In this document: one piece after another, positions 24,517-34,166 of the stretch | Layout: each line of letters starts with the position of its first letter | Numbering within the stretch: the first letter of the stretch is position 1 | Origin: PNAI01 sp035574295 | GTDB taxonomy: Bacteria; Pseudomonadota; Alphaproteobacteria; Rhizobiales; Xanthobacteraceae | Direction of reading: 5' to 3' | Length of the DNA stretch: 64,000 bases | Assembly: GCA_035574295.1 (NCBI GenBank) | Contig: DATLYX010000009.1 | Coordinates: forward strand, 1-64,000 | Notes under the pieces: generated by a model | What the model saw: only the letters and a program-made list of their open reading frames with translations | Told to the model about the DNA's origin: nothing | Databases searched by the model: none | Translations under genes and position numbers: made by a program

Positions 24517-26166
24517 TCACGCCCCTTCCGTCACCGGCAGGGTCAGCGCCGACGGATGTTCCGCCGAATGATGGATCGTGTCGGTGCCGATCTTGCTCGG
24601 CAGGTAGTAATGCGTCCACAGCAAATCCGTAACCACGGAATCGCCGTTGACGATTTCGAGCCGCACCCGGTTGCCCTTCTTGAACCGGTGCGCCATCGGC
24701 TCGATGCTGATGTCGAAGCGATACACCTTGCCCGGCTCGATCGGCTCCGCCTTGGTGTGGGTGTGATACGGCTCCATCTCGGTGCTCTTGGCCGGGTCGA
24801 GCGCGCGGTGGGAGGCGCGCAGCCAGCCCTTGGTGATCCAGTAGTACGCCGGATTGAGCCCCTTGGCCCGATCCTCCGGCGACTGCGGCATCTGTTCGGA
24901 GAGCTTGACGAAAAAATCCATGTCGTTGCGCGTCGAGGAGCCGTAGAGGGTGAGCTTGATCGGCCCGGCGATCTCCAGATCCTCGGCCAGCGGCGCGGTG
25001 GTGAAGGTGAGCACCCGCCGCGCCGGATCGGGCTGATTGTTGGGCCCAAACCCGACCACGCCCATCACCCATTCCGGATGCGGATAGCTGTAGGAGACTT
25101 TTGCCTCCCCTTGCGGCCGCTCGCGCGTGAGCGAGCCGTCGTTGAGCGAGGTCACGCTGCCCGATTTCTGCCCGCTCAGGTACCAGGTCACATAGCGCAC
25201 GCCCGGCGGCGGCCAGCTTTCGGCGCTGCGCACCGCATCCGCGCCGCGCACGAAATACTCCACCGGCGGTCGCTTGAGGTAGTCGGTCTGCTTGCCCTTC
25301 AGATAGTGATCGTAGAACGGCAACAGCAACTTCTCGTGCATTTCCGGGCTGTTGAATTCGCGGTTGGCGGCAAAGGCATTGACCGGCCCGATCATCTTCA
25401 ACTTCTTCGGTCCCTTCGCGCGGCGGAACCCTTCGATGTTGCCGCGCGTGTGCAGATCGACCTTGCCCCACACGCCGATCGAATACAGCGGCACCTCGAT
25501 CTCGTGCAGCCGCTCCGCGGCGCAGCGCTCGCGCCAGAAATCGTCGTACAGCGGATGCTCCTGCAACAGCAGGTTCAGATCGCAGCTCTGCACGCACGGG
25601 TGCTCGCCGTTGGCCGGATGGCGGTTGATGATGCGGTTCTGGTTCCACCAGTAGCTGCCGAAGAAATCGCCCCAGATGCCGCCCTGGTACACCGAGGCGC
25701 GATACGGATCGTTGAGCCCGTCGAACGCCGCGATGCAGGCGAGGGAGGGCGGCTTCTGGATCGCCATCCACCATTGCAGCATGCAGAAATACGACTGGCC
25801 GATGCCGCCGACCTTGCCGTTCGACCACGGCTGGTGCCCGAGCCATTCGATGACGTCGTAGAGGTCGCGTTGCTCGTTTCTGTCGAGCAGCCGGAATTCG
25901 CCGCCGGACTTGCCGCAGCCGCGCACGTCCATCTGCGCATAGACGTAGCCGTGCTTGAGGTAGAAATCGATCGGCCCGGTCTCGCGCCAGAGGAACTGCG
26001 GGCCGGCCGGCAGTTCGTTGTTGTCATAGCGATAGGGCGAGGCGGCGAGCAATGCCGGGAACGGGCCGCCGCCCTCCGGCATATAAAGTGCAACCGCAAT
26101 CTCGATACCGTCGTGCACGCGGATTTTCACCTCGCGCGGCCTGGGAAGTTTCGCTCTGTCCGCCAT
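24517..26166 (-). CDS. CocE/NonD-family hydrolase (X-Pro dipeptidyl-peptidase-like)
   Basis: A 549-residue serine hydrolase. The alpha/beta-hydrolase core holds the nucleophile in GGIGQSYFCM (Ser125), with MDVRGCGKSGGEF before it. The C-terminal jelly-roll domain begins near the middle (GFGPNNQPDPARRVLTF) and includes DIEPMAHRFKKGNRVRLEI-like strands typical of the NonD fold. The family cleaves esters and amides, such as acylases and cocaine esterase. Substrate unknown. The start MADRAKLPRPREVKIRV is at an ATG. It is divergent from an LLM monooxygenase, with a 235-base gap in which I see no clear element. Confidence 0.88.
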   Translation of the reverse strand: MADRAKLPRPREVKIRVHDGIEIAVALYMPEGGGPFPALLAASPYRYDNNELPAGPQFLWRETGPIDFYLKHGYVYAQMDVRGCGKSGGEFRLLDRNEQRDLYDVIEWLGHQPWSNGKVGGIGQSYFCMLQWWMAIQKPPSLACIAAFDGLNDPYRASVYQGGIWGDFFGSYWWNQNRIINRHPANGEHPCVQSCDLNLLLQEHPLYDDFWRERCAAERLHEIEVPLYSIGVWGKVDLHTRGNIEGFRRAKGPKKLKMIGPVNAFAANREFNSPEMHEKLLLPFYDHYLKGKQTDYLKRPPVEYFVRGADAVRSAESWPPPGVRYVTWYLSGQKSGSVTSLNDGSLTRERPQGEAKVSYSYPHPEWVMGVVGFGPNNQPDPARRVLTFTTAPLAEDLEIAGPIKLTLYGSSTRNDMDFFVKLSEQMPQSPEDRAKGLNPAYYWITKGWLRASHRALDPAKSTEMEPYHTHTKAEPIEPGKVYRFDISIEPMAHRFKKGNRVRLEIVNGDSVVTDLLWTHYYLPSKIGTDTIHHSAEHPSALTLPVTEGA

Positions 26167-26401
26167 GAGTTCCTCGCTTGGTCACCGGTTGAGGGGAATA
26201 GGCTAAAACATCATCGGTTGAGATCGAAACGTATTCTTCGCGCGGCGCGAACCCAAAATCCGCATCCCGCAGAACCTGCGCCCCGGAGGCGATGCAACGT
26301 GACGGCAACGGTGCGAACGATGCGATGTCGTGCGCTGCCGCTGCGAGCCGGCTTGCGGGCGAGCAGCCGCCAAGGCTAAGGTCTGGCGCGGAGCCGCTGC
26401 C

Positions 26402-27763
26402 ATGGCAAGACCGAAAGGCGAATTGAAACTCGGAGCCTTCTTCAACCCGACCGGCCATCATGTCGCTTCCTGGCGGCACCCGCGCGCGCAGGCCGACGCC
26501 GGCATCAACTTCGCCCATTATGTGGAGATCACCCGCACCGCCGAGCGCGGCAAGTTCGACATGGTGTTTCTGGCCGACAACGTCGGCGTGCGCGAGGCGC
26601 ACATGGATGCGCTCTGCCGCTCCGCGCAATACATCGCCAATTTCGAGCCGATTACGCTGATCGCGGCGCTTGCCGCCGTCACCGAGCGCATCGGCCTCGT
26701 CTGCACCGCCACCACGAGCTACAACGAGCCGTTTCACATCGCGCGCAAATTCGCCTCGCTCGATCATATCAGCGGCGGCCGCGTCGGCTGGAACCTGGTC
26801 ACCTCGGGCATGGCCATGGAGGCCTACAATTTCGGCCGCGACGCGCATTACGGCCACGCCGAACGCTATGACCGCGCCCGCGAGTTCGCGGAAGTGGTGG
26901 TGGCGCTGTGGGATTCCTGGGACGACGACGCGTTTGTGCGCGACAAGGCGTCGGGGCTGTTCTTCGATCCCGCAAAGCTGCACCGGCTCAACCACGTGGG
27001 GAAGCATTTCAAGGTGCGCGGCCCGCTGAACATTCCGCGCCCGCCGCAGGGGCATCCGGTGATCGTGCAGGCCGGCACTTCCGAGGACGGGATGGATGTG
27101 GCCGCGCGCTTCGCCGAAGTCATTTTCAGCGCCAATCTCACCATCGAATCCTGCCAGGAGTATTTCCGCGAGATCAAACGCCGGGCGGCGCAGAAATTCG
27201 GCCGCAACCCGGATCATCTGAAGGTGATGCCGGGCTTAAGCTGCTACGTCGGCCGCACGCCGGCGGAAGCCGAGGAAAAATACCAGTACCAGAATTCGCT
27301 GATGCACCCGATCGTGGCGCGCGAAATCCTGTCCACCGTGCTCGGGGGCATCGACTTATCGCCCTACGACTTCGACGGACCGCTGCCGGAGAACCTGCCC
27401 ATGACGCAGGGCAGCCAGAGCCACTTCAAATATGTCACCGAGCTCGCGCGCACGAAAAACCTCAGCATGCGCCAGATCGCCGAAGTGGTGGCGGGCGCGC
27501 GCGGCAAGCTCGTGATCAAGGGCACGCCGCAAGAGATCGCCGACTTCATGGAGCACTGGTACTGCGCGGAGGCCGCCGACGGCTTCAACATCATGCCGCC
27601 GACGCTGCCCGGCGGGCTCGACGATTTCGTCGCAATGGTGATCCCCGAATTGCAGCGCCGCGGCCTGTTCCGCACCGAATACACCGGCCGCACCCTGCGC
27701 GAGCACCTCGGCCTGCCGCGGCCGCCGAGCCGCTACGCCCGCGCCACCGAGGCGGCGGAATGA
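26402..27763 (+). CDS. LLM-class flavin-dependent monooxygenase (NtaA/SnaA/DszA-like)
   Basis: A 453-residue FMN-dependent monooxygenase. Motifs of the NtaA/SnaA/DszA branch are present: MVFLADNVGVREAHMD near 53, LDHISGGRVGWNLVTS near 120, YGHAERYDRAREF, and HPVIVQAGTSEDGMD. Members oxidise nitrilotriacetate, sulfones, alkanesulfonates or similar. The chosen ATG (26402, MARPKGELKLG) starts the barrel; upstream codons are Cys/Arg-rich and not conserved. It could share regulation with the divergent CocE hydrolase. Confidence 0.9.
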   Translation: MARPKGELKLGAFFNPTGHHVASWRHPRAQADAGINFAHYVEITRTAERGKFDMVFLADNVGVREAHMDALCRSAQYIANFEPITLIAALAAVTERIGLVCTATTSYNEPFHIARKFASLDHISGGRVGWNLVTSGMAMEAYNFGRDAHYGHAERYDRAREFAEVVVALWDSWDDDAFVRDKASGLFFDPAKLHRLNHVGKHFKVRGPLNIPRPPQGHPVIVQAGTSEDGMDVAARFAEVIFSANLTIESCQEYFREIKRRAAQKFGRNPDHLKVMPGLSCYVGRTPAEAEEKYQYQNSLMHPIVAREILSTVLGGIDLSPYDFDGPLPENLPMTQGSQSHFKYVTELARTKNLSMRQIAEVVAGARGKLVIKGTPQEIADFMEHWYCAEAADGFNIMPPTLPGGLDDFVAMVIPELQRRGLFRTEYTGRTLREHLGLPRPPSRYARATEAAE

Positions 27764-27811
27764 CCATCTTTCCGCCCCGCCGAAACGACGACCAACACAG
27801 ACGCCGCCATT

Positions 27812-27930
27812 GATTTCACCCTCTCCCACTCGGGCCTTCGGCCCTCGTTTCCCTCTCTTCCTCCCGCTTGCAGGAGGGAGTGAGAAGAATGCCGAGCGTG
27901 AGCGAGGCATTCCGTGGGTGAGGGGGAGGA
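27812..27930. repeat. Structured intergenic repeat with nested inverted repeats
   Basis: The region has C/T-rich and G/A-rich outer parts, roughly complementary. Inside are CCTCCCGCTTGCAGGAGGG and a perfect 7-base pair GAATGCC...GGCATTC enclosing GAGCGTGAGCGA. Similar CCTCTCCC-type elements are common in intergenic DNA of Bradyrhizobium relatives. Only one copy is seen in this window. Confidence 0.55.
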
Positions 27931-27949
27931 CAGTCGAATCGGGAGCAGA

Positions 27950-28432
27950 ATGTCGTTGGGCGACACCCCGCTGATCTGGCCCGCACTGGGCACGCTCTAC
28001 GCCGCGCTGGCGCCGTGGGTGGAGGCCCTGCTTCGCTTCATCGTCGGCATGGCGCTCGTGCCGCACGGGCTGCGCATGTGCCTCGGCTATTTCAAAGGCA
28101 CCGGCATTCCCATTTCCAGCGTGCAGGGCGTAGCCGAACTTTTCGAGCGCCGCGGCTACCGCCCGGCCTGGTTCTGGGCCTACGGCGTGGTGTTCACCCA
28201 ATTCGTCGCCGGCCCCTGCCTGGCGCTGGGGCTGTTCACGCGGCCCATGGCGCTCCCCGTTTTCGCACTGCTGGTGCTGTCCGCCTACGACCACGCCAAG
28301 TACGACGGCTATTTCTGGAACAAGTCCGGCGTCGAATATCCCGCCATGTGGGCCGCCGGTGCGCTCTACTTTCTCATCAACGGCGGCGGCGAAATATCGC
28401 TCGACCGGCTCGTGCTTGGATGGGAATTTTGA
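27950..28432 (+). CDS. DoxX-family membrane protein
   Basis: A 160-residue membrane protein with about four helices. RFIVGMALVPHGLRMCLGYF is the typical first-helix DoxX segment, and FTQFVAGPCLALGLFTRPMA the third. DoxX proteins are linked to redox and thiosulfate/quinone functions, but most are uncharacterised. The ATG at 27950 has a GGAG site; an in-frame GTG at 27914 lies within the upstream repeat and is unlikely. It is followed by repeats, so there is no clear operon. Confidence 0.85.
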   Translation: MSLGDTPLIWPALGTLYAALAPWVEALLRFIVGMALVPHGLRMCLGYFKGTGIPISSVQGVAELFERRGYRPAWFWAYGVVFTQFVAGPCLALGLFTRPMALPVFALLVLSAYDHAKYDGYFWNKSGVEYPAMWAAGALYFLINGGGEISLDRLVLGWEF

Positions 28433-28442
28433 TGCGGAGCGC

Positions 28443-28542
28443 GTCCCGGGCGCAGCGCAGCGCGGAGCGACAGCGATCTCCTTGCGTCCCGGGCGCAGCG
28501 CAGCGCGCAGCGAAGCGGAGCGGTGCGCTGCAGACCCGGGAC
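28443..28542. repeat. Two B-type GTCCCGG-bounded half repeats in tandem
   Basis: The first copy starts at 28443 (GTCCCGGGCGCAGCGCAGCG) and breaks off after about 40 bases. The second runs from 28486 to 28542, ending CAGACCCGGGAC. Both are in the same orientation as the B half at 2594. The A half is absent here. Confidence 0.8.
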
Positions 28543-28594
28543 CGTTACGGTTTGTTGCGGTCGCTTTCTCGCATCACGCTTCAGTGGAGGAACC

Positions 28595-29365
28595 ATGCCC
28601 GACGCCATCGCCCAAGCCCGCCACGATCTCGCCGTCGCCAACCGCATCTGCGCGCACGAAGGCATCATCGACGCCTTCGGCCACATCAGCCTTCGCCATC
28701 CGAAGCGGCCGGATCGCTATCTGATTTCGCGCTCGCGTTCGCCCGAGCTGGTCGAGCCCGCCGACATCTACGAATTCACCCTCGATTCCGAGCCGGTGAA
28801 ATCGCTCGGCAAGCATCAGCCTTACGGCGAGCTCGTGATCCACGGCGAGATTTACAAGGCGCGGCCCGACGTGAACGCGATCGCCCACCATCACGGCATG
28901 GCGTTTCTGCCGTTCTGCAACACCGGAACCGAGCTAAAAGCCCTGTACCACATGGGCGCGCAAATCGGCGAAAAGGTGCCGTTCTGGGACAGCCGCGACG
29001 ATTTCGGCGACACGTCGCTGCTGGTGGTGAAGCCGGAAGAAGGTCGCTCGCTGGCGAAGGCGCTCGGGCCGCATTGGCTCGTGCTCATGCGCCGCCACGG
29101 CGTCACCGTTGCCGCAAAGAATCTCCAGGAACTCGTGTTCCGCACCATCTACAGCTACCGCAATGCCGAACTGCAACTGCTGACGCAGGCCCAGGGGCTG
29201 CCTCTCAGTCCGCTCACCGCGGGCGAAGCCAGGCTTGCCTGGGAGCGCAACCTGCAGCCACGGCCGCAGGCGCGGGCCTGGGAATATTGGTCCACGCGCC
29301 TGAAAAAAGCGGGCGAATACCCGGCCTCGCCACGTCGCAGCGGCCGTCGTTCCGGTCGGAAGTAA
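28595..29365 (+). CDS. Class II aldolase/adducin family protein
   Basis: A 256-residue zinc-dependent aldolase-fold protein. DAFGHISLRHPKRPDRYLIS is the family's N-terminal signature, AIAHHHGMAFLPF holds metal-ligand histidines, and LMRRHGVTVAAK a third His. Members include fuculose-phosphate aldolases and decarboxylases of hydroxylated acids. The ATG at 28595 is preceded by GGAGG. Paralogues lie at 57936 and 63603 in a catabolic cluster; this one stands alone after a repeat. Substrate unknown. Confidence 0.9.
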   Translation: MPDAIAQARHDLAVANRICAHEGIIDAFGHISLRHPKRPDRYLISRSRSPELVEPADIYEFTLDSEPVKSLGKHQPYGELVIHGEIYKARPDVNAIAHHHGMAFLPFCNTGTELKALYHMGAQIGEKVPFWDSRDDFGDTSLLVVKPEEGRSLAKALGPHWLVLMRRHGVTVAAKNLQELVFRTIYSYRNAELQLLTQAQGLPLSPLTAGEARLAWERNLQPRPQARAWEYWSTRLKKAGEYPASPRRSGRRSGRK

Positions 29366-29535
29366 TTGATTGCTTGGGAAGATTTTTGCGGCGGCGGGTA
29401 TCCATGAGAAGCGTGTCAAAACCGGTTGAGAGGTCCACCGCCTTCTTGTTGCAGCGCGCCTTGAGTCATAAATTATTTGCAACCGGAAATCGTGCAGCAT
29501 GATGCACGCTCCGGCACGCAACAGGGAGAACTCAA

Positions 29536-29985
29536 ATGATTGGGCGATTGACGGGCGTGGGGCTGCTGGCGCTGGCCATGGCCATGCCGGCGCAGGAATC
29601 CTACGCGCAGGCCGACATTCTCGGCGGCGCGATCATCGGCGGCGCGGCCGGCGGCTTGATCGGCGGCGCGGTCGGCGGTCGGCGCGGCGTGCTGCCTGGC
29701 GTTGCGATCGGTGCGGCCACCGGCGCCATCATCGCGTCCGAAGGTCAGCGTCGGCGCGGCAGCTATTACTACTGGCGTGACGGCTGCTATCTGCAACGGG
29801 CGGATGGAAGCTGGGTCGCGGTGTCGTATCGCTATTGCGATGTGCGGGCGGAAGGCGCCTACGGCCCGCCGGCGGGTCCCGCGTCCGCCGAGGCGATCGC
29901 CTACTGCCAGCGCCGCTTCCGGTCCTACGACCCGGTGAGCCAGACCTATCTCGGCTTCGACGGTCTGCGCCACCCCTGCCCATAA
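29536..29985 (+). CDS. Exported glycine-zipper protein with BA14K-like domain
   Basis: A 149-residue secreted or membrane protein. The signal peptide ends near ESYAQA. Residues 29-68 form a glycine zipper (GGAIIGGAAGGLIGGAVGG) that may insert in a membrane. The end, EAIAYCQRRFRSYDPVSQTY followed by LGFDGLRHPCP, is the BA14K/lectin-like domain known from Brucella and other Rhizobiales. A GGGAGAA site precedes the ATG. A strong terminator follows, so it is a single-gene unit. Confidence 0.88.
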   Translation: MIGRLTGVGLLALAMAMPAQESYAQADILGGAIIGGAAGGLIGGAVGGRRGVLPGVAIGAATGAIIASEGQRRRGSYYYWRDGCYLQRADGSWVAVSYRYCDVRAEGAYGPPAGPASAEAIAYCQRRFRSYDPVSQTYLGFDGLRHPCP

Positions 29986-30026
29986 TCGGGGCGCAGCGGT
30001 TATCACAGCAGCGATCCGGTCGAACG

Positions 30027-30080
30027 GCCTCATGCTGGAACGCGCGAAAGGCGCGGGCTGAAGCATGAGGCTACTTTTTT
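30027..30080 (+). terminator. Rho-independent terminator after the glycine-zipper gene
   Basis: GCCTCATGCT (30027-30036) pairs perfectly with AGCATGAGGC (30062-30071). An inner GCGC...GCGC stem sits in the loop, and a run of six T follows at 30075-30080. It lies 41 bases after the stop codon. Confidence 0.85.
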
Positions 30081-30116
30081 CTGCACGAACCCCGCTGGAG
30101 GGGGAGGACGAAATGT

Positions 30117-31616
30117 TCATCCCTTCTTCACGGCGAGATTGATGTGAATGTTCTTCTCCTGCGTGAAGGCGATCAGTTCCTCGAAACATTCCTCGCGCCC
30201 GATGCCGGACTGCTTGTAGCCGCCGAACGGCGCGCCCAAAAAATGCTTGCTCACCTCGTTGATCCAGACAAAGCCGGCCTCCACCGCCGCCGCGGTGCGG
30301 TGCGCGGTGGCAAGATCGTTGGTCCAGATCGAGGCGGTGAGCCCGTATTCCACTGCGTTGACCTGGGCCAGCATGGTCGCTTCGTCGCTCCACTTGAACA
30401 CGCCGACCACGGGCCCGAAAATCTCCTCGCGCGCGATTTTCATCGCGGGGGTGACGTCGGCGAATACCGTGGGCTCGATATAAAAACCCTTGGCCAGCGC
30501 GGGGTCTGAGGGCCGCCCGCCGCCGGTCACAAGCCGCGCCCCTTCCGCCTTCGCCGACTCGATGTAGGCCATGATCCGGTCGTACTGAGTCTTGTTAATG
30601 ATCGCGCCCATGGTGGTTGACGGATCGGTGGGAATGCCCGGCTTGTAGTACTTGATCTTCGCCTTCACCCGCTCGATCACCGCGTCGTGAATTTTCTCGT
30701 GCAGGAAGGCACGGCTGGTCGAGCCGCAGGATTGGCCGCACCAGGTAAAATTCATCCCCCCTATCACGCCAGCCGCGACCGCGTCGGGATCGGCGTCGGG
30801 ATAGGCGATCAGCGCGTTCTTGCCGCCGAGCTCGAGCAGCACGCCCTTGAGCGTGTCGGCCGCCGCCCGCATCACCGCCTTGCCGGTGGGCACGCTGCCG
30901 ATCAGCGCGATCTTCGCCACATCGCGATGGCTCGCGAGTGCGGCGCCCACTTCCTTGCCGCCGCACACCACGTTGAACACGCCCGGCGGCAGAATGCCGT
31001 GCACCAGCTCCGCGAGCCGCAGCGAGGAGAGCGGCGCCTGCTCCGGCGGCTTGATCACGATGGTGTTGCCGGCCGCAAGCGGCGCCGCCGCCTTGCCGGC
31101 GCAGAACATGAAGGGATGATTGAACGGGAAGATGCGGCCCACCACGCCGAGCGGCTCGCGCACGGTCATGTTGAGCGCGTCCGGCCCCATCGGGATCGTA
31201 TCGCCCTTCATCTCGGTGACGAGGCCGGCGAAGAACTCGATCTGCGCCGCGGCAACAGCAGCGTCGCGGATCATTTCCGCCACCGGATTGCCGCAGTCGG
31301 CGGCGTCGATCATGGCGAGCTCACCGGCATTCGCCCGCAGCACTTCGGCGATTTTTTTCAAAAGCCGCGCGCGTTCGAGCGGCGGCACGCGGCGCCAGTC
31401 CTTGAACGCGCGCTTGGCCGCCGCCACCGCCGCATCCACGTCCTCGGCGGTGGAGTCGGCGAATTTGCCGAGCGGGTCGCCGGTGCCGGGGTTGATCGTC
31501 TCCACATAGCGGCCGGACTTCGGCTCATGCCACTTGCCGTCATAGTAATTGCCGCGATGGGTCGGCAGATTGAGCTTGATCGAGGAAAGTTTATCGGAGG
31601 CAGCCGCTGTGGACAT
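30117..31616 (-). CDS. Aldehyde dehydrogenase family protein
   Basis: A 499-residue NAD(P)-dependent aldehyde dehydrogenase. The catalytic Cys lies in TWCGQSCGSTSR, the general base Glu in LLELGGKNALI, and the cofactor loop near ALIGSVPTGKAV. It resembles betaine/vanillin-type aldehyde dehydrogenases, but the substrate is not determinable. It is the last gene of a minus-strand group: ThDP enzyme, ABC ATPase, two permeases, then this gene after 90 bases. The context suggests it oxidises an aldehyde produced by the ThDP lyase from the imported compound (inference). Confidence 0.93.
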   Translation of the reverse strand: MSTAAASDKLSSIKLNLPTHRGNYYDGKWHEPKSGRYVETINPGTGDPLGKFADSTAEDVDAAVAAAKRAFKDWRRVPPLERARLLKKIAEVLRANAGELAMIDAADCGNPVAEMIRDAAVAAAQIEFFAGLVTEMKGDTIPMGPDALNMTVREPLGVVGRIFPFNHPFMFCAGKAAAPLAAGNTIVIKPPEQAPLSSLRLAELVHGILPPGVFNVVCGGKEVGAALASHRDVAKIALIGSVPTGKAVMRAAADTLKGVLLELGGKNALIAYPDADPDAVAAGVIGGMNFTWCGQSCGSTSRAFLHEKIHDAVIERVKAKIKYYKPGIPTDPSTTMGAIINKTQYDRIMAYIESAKAEGARLVTGGGRPSDPALAKGFYIEPTVFADVTPAMKIAREEIFGPVVGVFKWSDEATMLAQVNAVEYGLTASIWTNDLATAHRTAAAVEAGFVWINEVSKHFLGAPFGGYKQSGIGREECFEELIAFTQEKNIHINLAVKKG

Positions 31617-31706
31617 GGTGCATCACTCCCTGCAGAACAGAGAACGGAGGACAGACGATGGAGGGCAGGCTATCCGTCGTCATCATCTGTCCTCGGTCGT
31701 CCGATC

Positions 31707-32543
31707 CTAGCGCCGGCTCGCCCGCGCGACCAGAGCGTTGGCGCCGATCGCCACCACGAACAGCACGATCAACACCGCGTACATGCTCGGCATGTCGAAA
31801 GTGTTGTAGGCGTCCATGATCATGAAACCGATGCCGCGGTTGGACAGCTTTGTCTCCGCCAAGAGCGTGCCGATCACCGCCACGCCGAGCCCGAGCCGCA
31901 CGCCGTTGACGATCGGCTCGCGCATGGCCGGCAGATAGATCTTGGTCACCATCTGCCAGGTGTTGGCGCGGAAGCTGCGGCCGACCCGAATCAGCACCGG
32001 CTCGACCTGCCGCATGCCGGCCGCGGTGCTGAGCACGATGGGAAAGAAGCAGGAGATGGTGCCCATCGCCACCTTCGAGCCCGGCCCCACCCCGAACCAC
32101 ATGATCATGATCGGGAAGAAGATGATTTTGGGCGTCGGGCCGAGATAATAAAGAAAGCGCTCGAAAGCCTGGCTCAGGAAAGGGTTGGCGCCGAGCACAA
32201 GCCCGATCAGCAGTCCGGCGCTGCCTCCGATCACGAGCGCCGTCGCTATCTCCCAGACGGTGATCCAAAGGTGACGGTAGAACTCCGGGATGGGCACGTC
32301 GAACGAGAGCCCGAACATAAGCTCGACCTTGAGCAGATAGTTTGGGTGCAACAGGAGCTCGATCAGTTGCCGACCGATCTTCGCCAGCGAAGGCACCACG
32401 TCGCGGAACAGCAGGCCCGACGCCGCCACCGCCTCCCAGATGACCACGATCGCCGCGATCAACGCCACGCGCAGCAGCGTGACCTGGCCCGGCGCAAAGC
32501 GCGGCGCGGTGCGGCGTGCGGTCAACTCCCCGGTCGCAGCCAT
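31707..32543 (-). CDS. ABC transporter permease, NitT/TauT type (second)
   Basis: A 278-residue inner-membrane permease with about six helices. The EAA-like cytoplasmic loop reads VGRSFRANTWQMVTKIYLPA. The architecture matches the nitrate/sulfonate/bicarbonate importer family. The start at 32543 (MAATGELTARR) overlaps the end of the other permease gene by 22 bases, so the two are coupled and likely form a heterodimer. Confidence 0.88.
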   Translation of the reverse strand: MAATGELTARRTAPRFAPGQVTLLRVALIAAIVVIWEAVAASGLLFRDVVPSLAKIGRQLIELLLHPNYLLKVELMFGLSFDVPIPEFYRHLWITVWEIATALVIGGSAGLLIGLVLGANPFLSQAFERFLYYLGPTPKIIFFPIMIMWFGVGPGSKVAMGTISCFFPIVLSTAAGMRQVEPVLIRVGRSFRANTWQMVTKIYLPAMREPIVNGVRLGLGVAVIGTLLAETKLSNRGIGFMIMDAYNTFDMPSMYAVLIVLFVVAIGANALVARASRR

Positions 32544-33289
32544 TTTTCGATCCGTTCGGTGGCGATGAAGAACATGACGCTGACCAGAATGACGAAACAG
32601 ATGGCGGCATAGGTGCCCGGCGTGTCGTACCGCTCGGCCAGCTCGTTGACGAGCTGGCCGAGGCCGCCGAGGTTGATCAAAAATTCCACACCGACGATGT
32701 TGATGAGGGCGAAAATCATTCCCAGCCGCACGCCCACAAAAATGCTCGGCAGCGCCGCCGGGAAGAGGATTTTCCAATAGAGCTGCGATGGCGTCAGCTT
32801 GAAACTGCGGCCGACGTTGATCAGCACCGGCCGCGTGCTGGAAAGCCCTTCGAGGGTTTTCAGGATCACCGGCGGCAGCGCGGCGATGAAGGCGATCATG
32901 ATGATGGTCCAGGCGCTGCGGCCGAAGATCACGAGAAACAGGGGATACATCAGCACGAGCGGTGCCGAGGCCATGGCTGCGATCCAGGTTTCGGTGGCCA
33001 GCCGCAGCAATTTGAGCCGGTGCAGCAGCACGCCGAGCGAAATGCCGACCACCGTCAACAAGAGGCTCGCCATCAGCGCCTCGCCGCAGGTGACCAGAAG
33101 ACGCATCAACACGTTTTCCTCGAAGATGATGCGTTCGAAGCTGCGGCCGACTTCGGAGGGCAGCGGCACGATGAAGCGGTTGATCAATCCGGCGCGGATC
33201 AGCCCCTCGATCAGCGCCACGGCCGCCGCGAGACAGGCGAGCCCGAACAGCACCGGCACGACTTTGCCGCTGGCCGCAACGCTCCTCAT
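32522..33289 (-). CDS. ABC transporter permease, NitT/TauT type (first)
   Basis: A 255-residue permease with about six helices. Its EAA-like loop is VGRSFKLTPSQLYWKILFPA. It starts MRSVAASGKVVPVLFG and overlaps the ATPase stop codon by four bases. Together with the second permease and the ATPase it makes a complete membrane and energy module, but no binding-protein gene is nearby. Confidence 0.88.
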   Translation of the reverse strand: MRSVAASGKVVPVLFGLACLAAAVALIEGLIRAGLINRFIVPLPSEVGRSFERIIFEENVLMRLLVTCGEALMASLLLTVVGISLGVLLHRLKLLRLATETWIAAMASAPLVLMYPLFLVIFGRSAWTIIMIAFIAALPPVILKTLEGLSSTRPVLINVGRSFKLTPSQLYWKILFPAALPSIFVGVRLGMIFALINIVGVEFLINLGGLGQLVNELAERYDTPGTYAAICFVILVSVMFFIATERIEKWLRPGS

Positions 33290-34149
33290 ATGCGCCGGCT
33301 CCCGCCGCGCCGCGATTCGTCGTCCTTCAGCCCCTTGCTCGCTTCCTCGCGCAGATCGTGCCAGATCTGCGCGACGTAATGGCCGAAGTCGTCGCTGCCC
33401 ACGATCTCGGAGGTGCGCGGCCGCGGCAGATTTATATCGACGATGCGCTTCACTTTGCCCGGCCGGTACGTCATCACGAGAATGCGGTCGGAGAGCTGCA
33501 CCGCTTCGGTCAGATTGTGCGTGATAAGCAACGTGGTCTGCTTCAGCTCCTGCTGGATCTGCAACACCTTGTCGCCGAGCAAGAGCCGCGTCTGCTCGTC
33601 GAGCGCCGCGAACGGCTCGTCCATCAGCAAAATCTTCGGCTCCGACGCCAGCGTCCGCGCCATGGACACGCGCTGGCGCATGCCGCCGGACAATTCGGCC
33701 GGATAGCGCCGCTCAAACCCGTCGAGTCCGACCAGATTCACGAAATGCTGTGCCTTCTCCAGCCGCTCCTGCTTCGCCATGCCGGCAATCTCCAGCGGAA
33801 ACGCCACATTGTCGATCACCGTGCGCCAGGGAAACGTCGACTCCTCCTGAAAAATCATGCCGATCGAAGGATGCGGACCGCGCACCGTGTCGCCGGCAAC
33901 CGTCACGCGGCCCTCGTATTCGTCGATGAGGCCGCCGACCACGTTGAACAGCGTGGTCTTGCCGCAGCCGGAAGGCCCGATCACGGTGAGGAACTCGCCC
34001 GCTCTCACCGTGAACGACACATGGTCAACCGCCGTGATGACGCCGTCAGGGGTCTCGAATCGCTTGACGACGTTGTCCGCCACCAGGATCGCCTCGGTCG
34101 AATCCCGCGCCGAAGCAGTCGCAGGACGTATGGCGGACACCGAAGCCAT
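33286..34149 (-). CDS. ABC transporter ATP-binding protein, NitT/TauT type
   Basis: A 287-residue ATPase. Walker A is GPSGCGKTTL, the signature is LSGGMRQRVSMARTLA, and Walker B is ILLMDEPFAALDEQTR. The family partners nitrate, taurine or aromatic sulfonate permeases. The ATG at 34149 (MASVSAIRP) lies 17 bases after the ThDP enzyme gene, indicating one operon. Confidence 0.92.
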   Translation of the reverse strand: MASVSAIRPATASARDSTEAILVADNVVKRFETPDGVITAVDHVSFTVRAGEFLTVIGPSGCGKTTLFNVVGGLIDEYEGRVTVAGDTVRGPHPSIGMIFQEESTFPWRTVIDNVAFPLEIAGMAKQERLEKAQHFVNLVGLDGFERRYPAELSGGMRQRVSMARTLASEPKILLMDEPFAALDEQTRLLLGDKVLQIQQELKQTTLLITHNLTEAVQLSDRILVMTYRPGKVKRIVDINLPRPRTSEIVGSDDFGHYVAQIWHDLREEASKGLKDDESRRGGSRRI

Positions 34150-34166
34150 GCCTGTTCTCGGTTTCC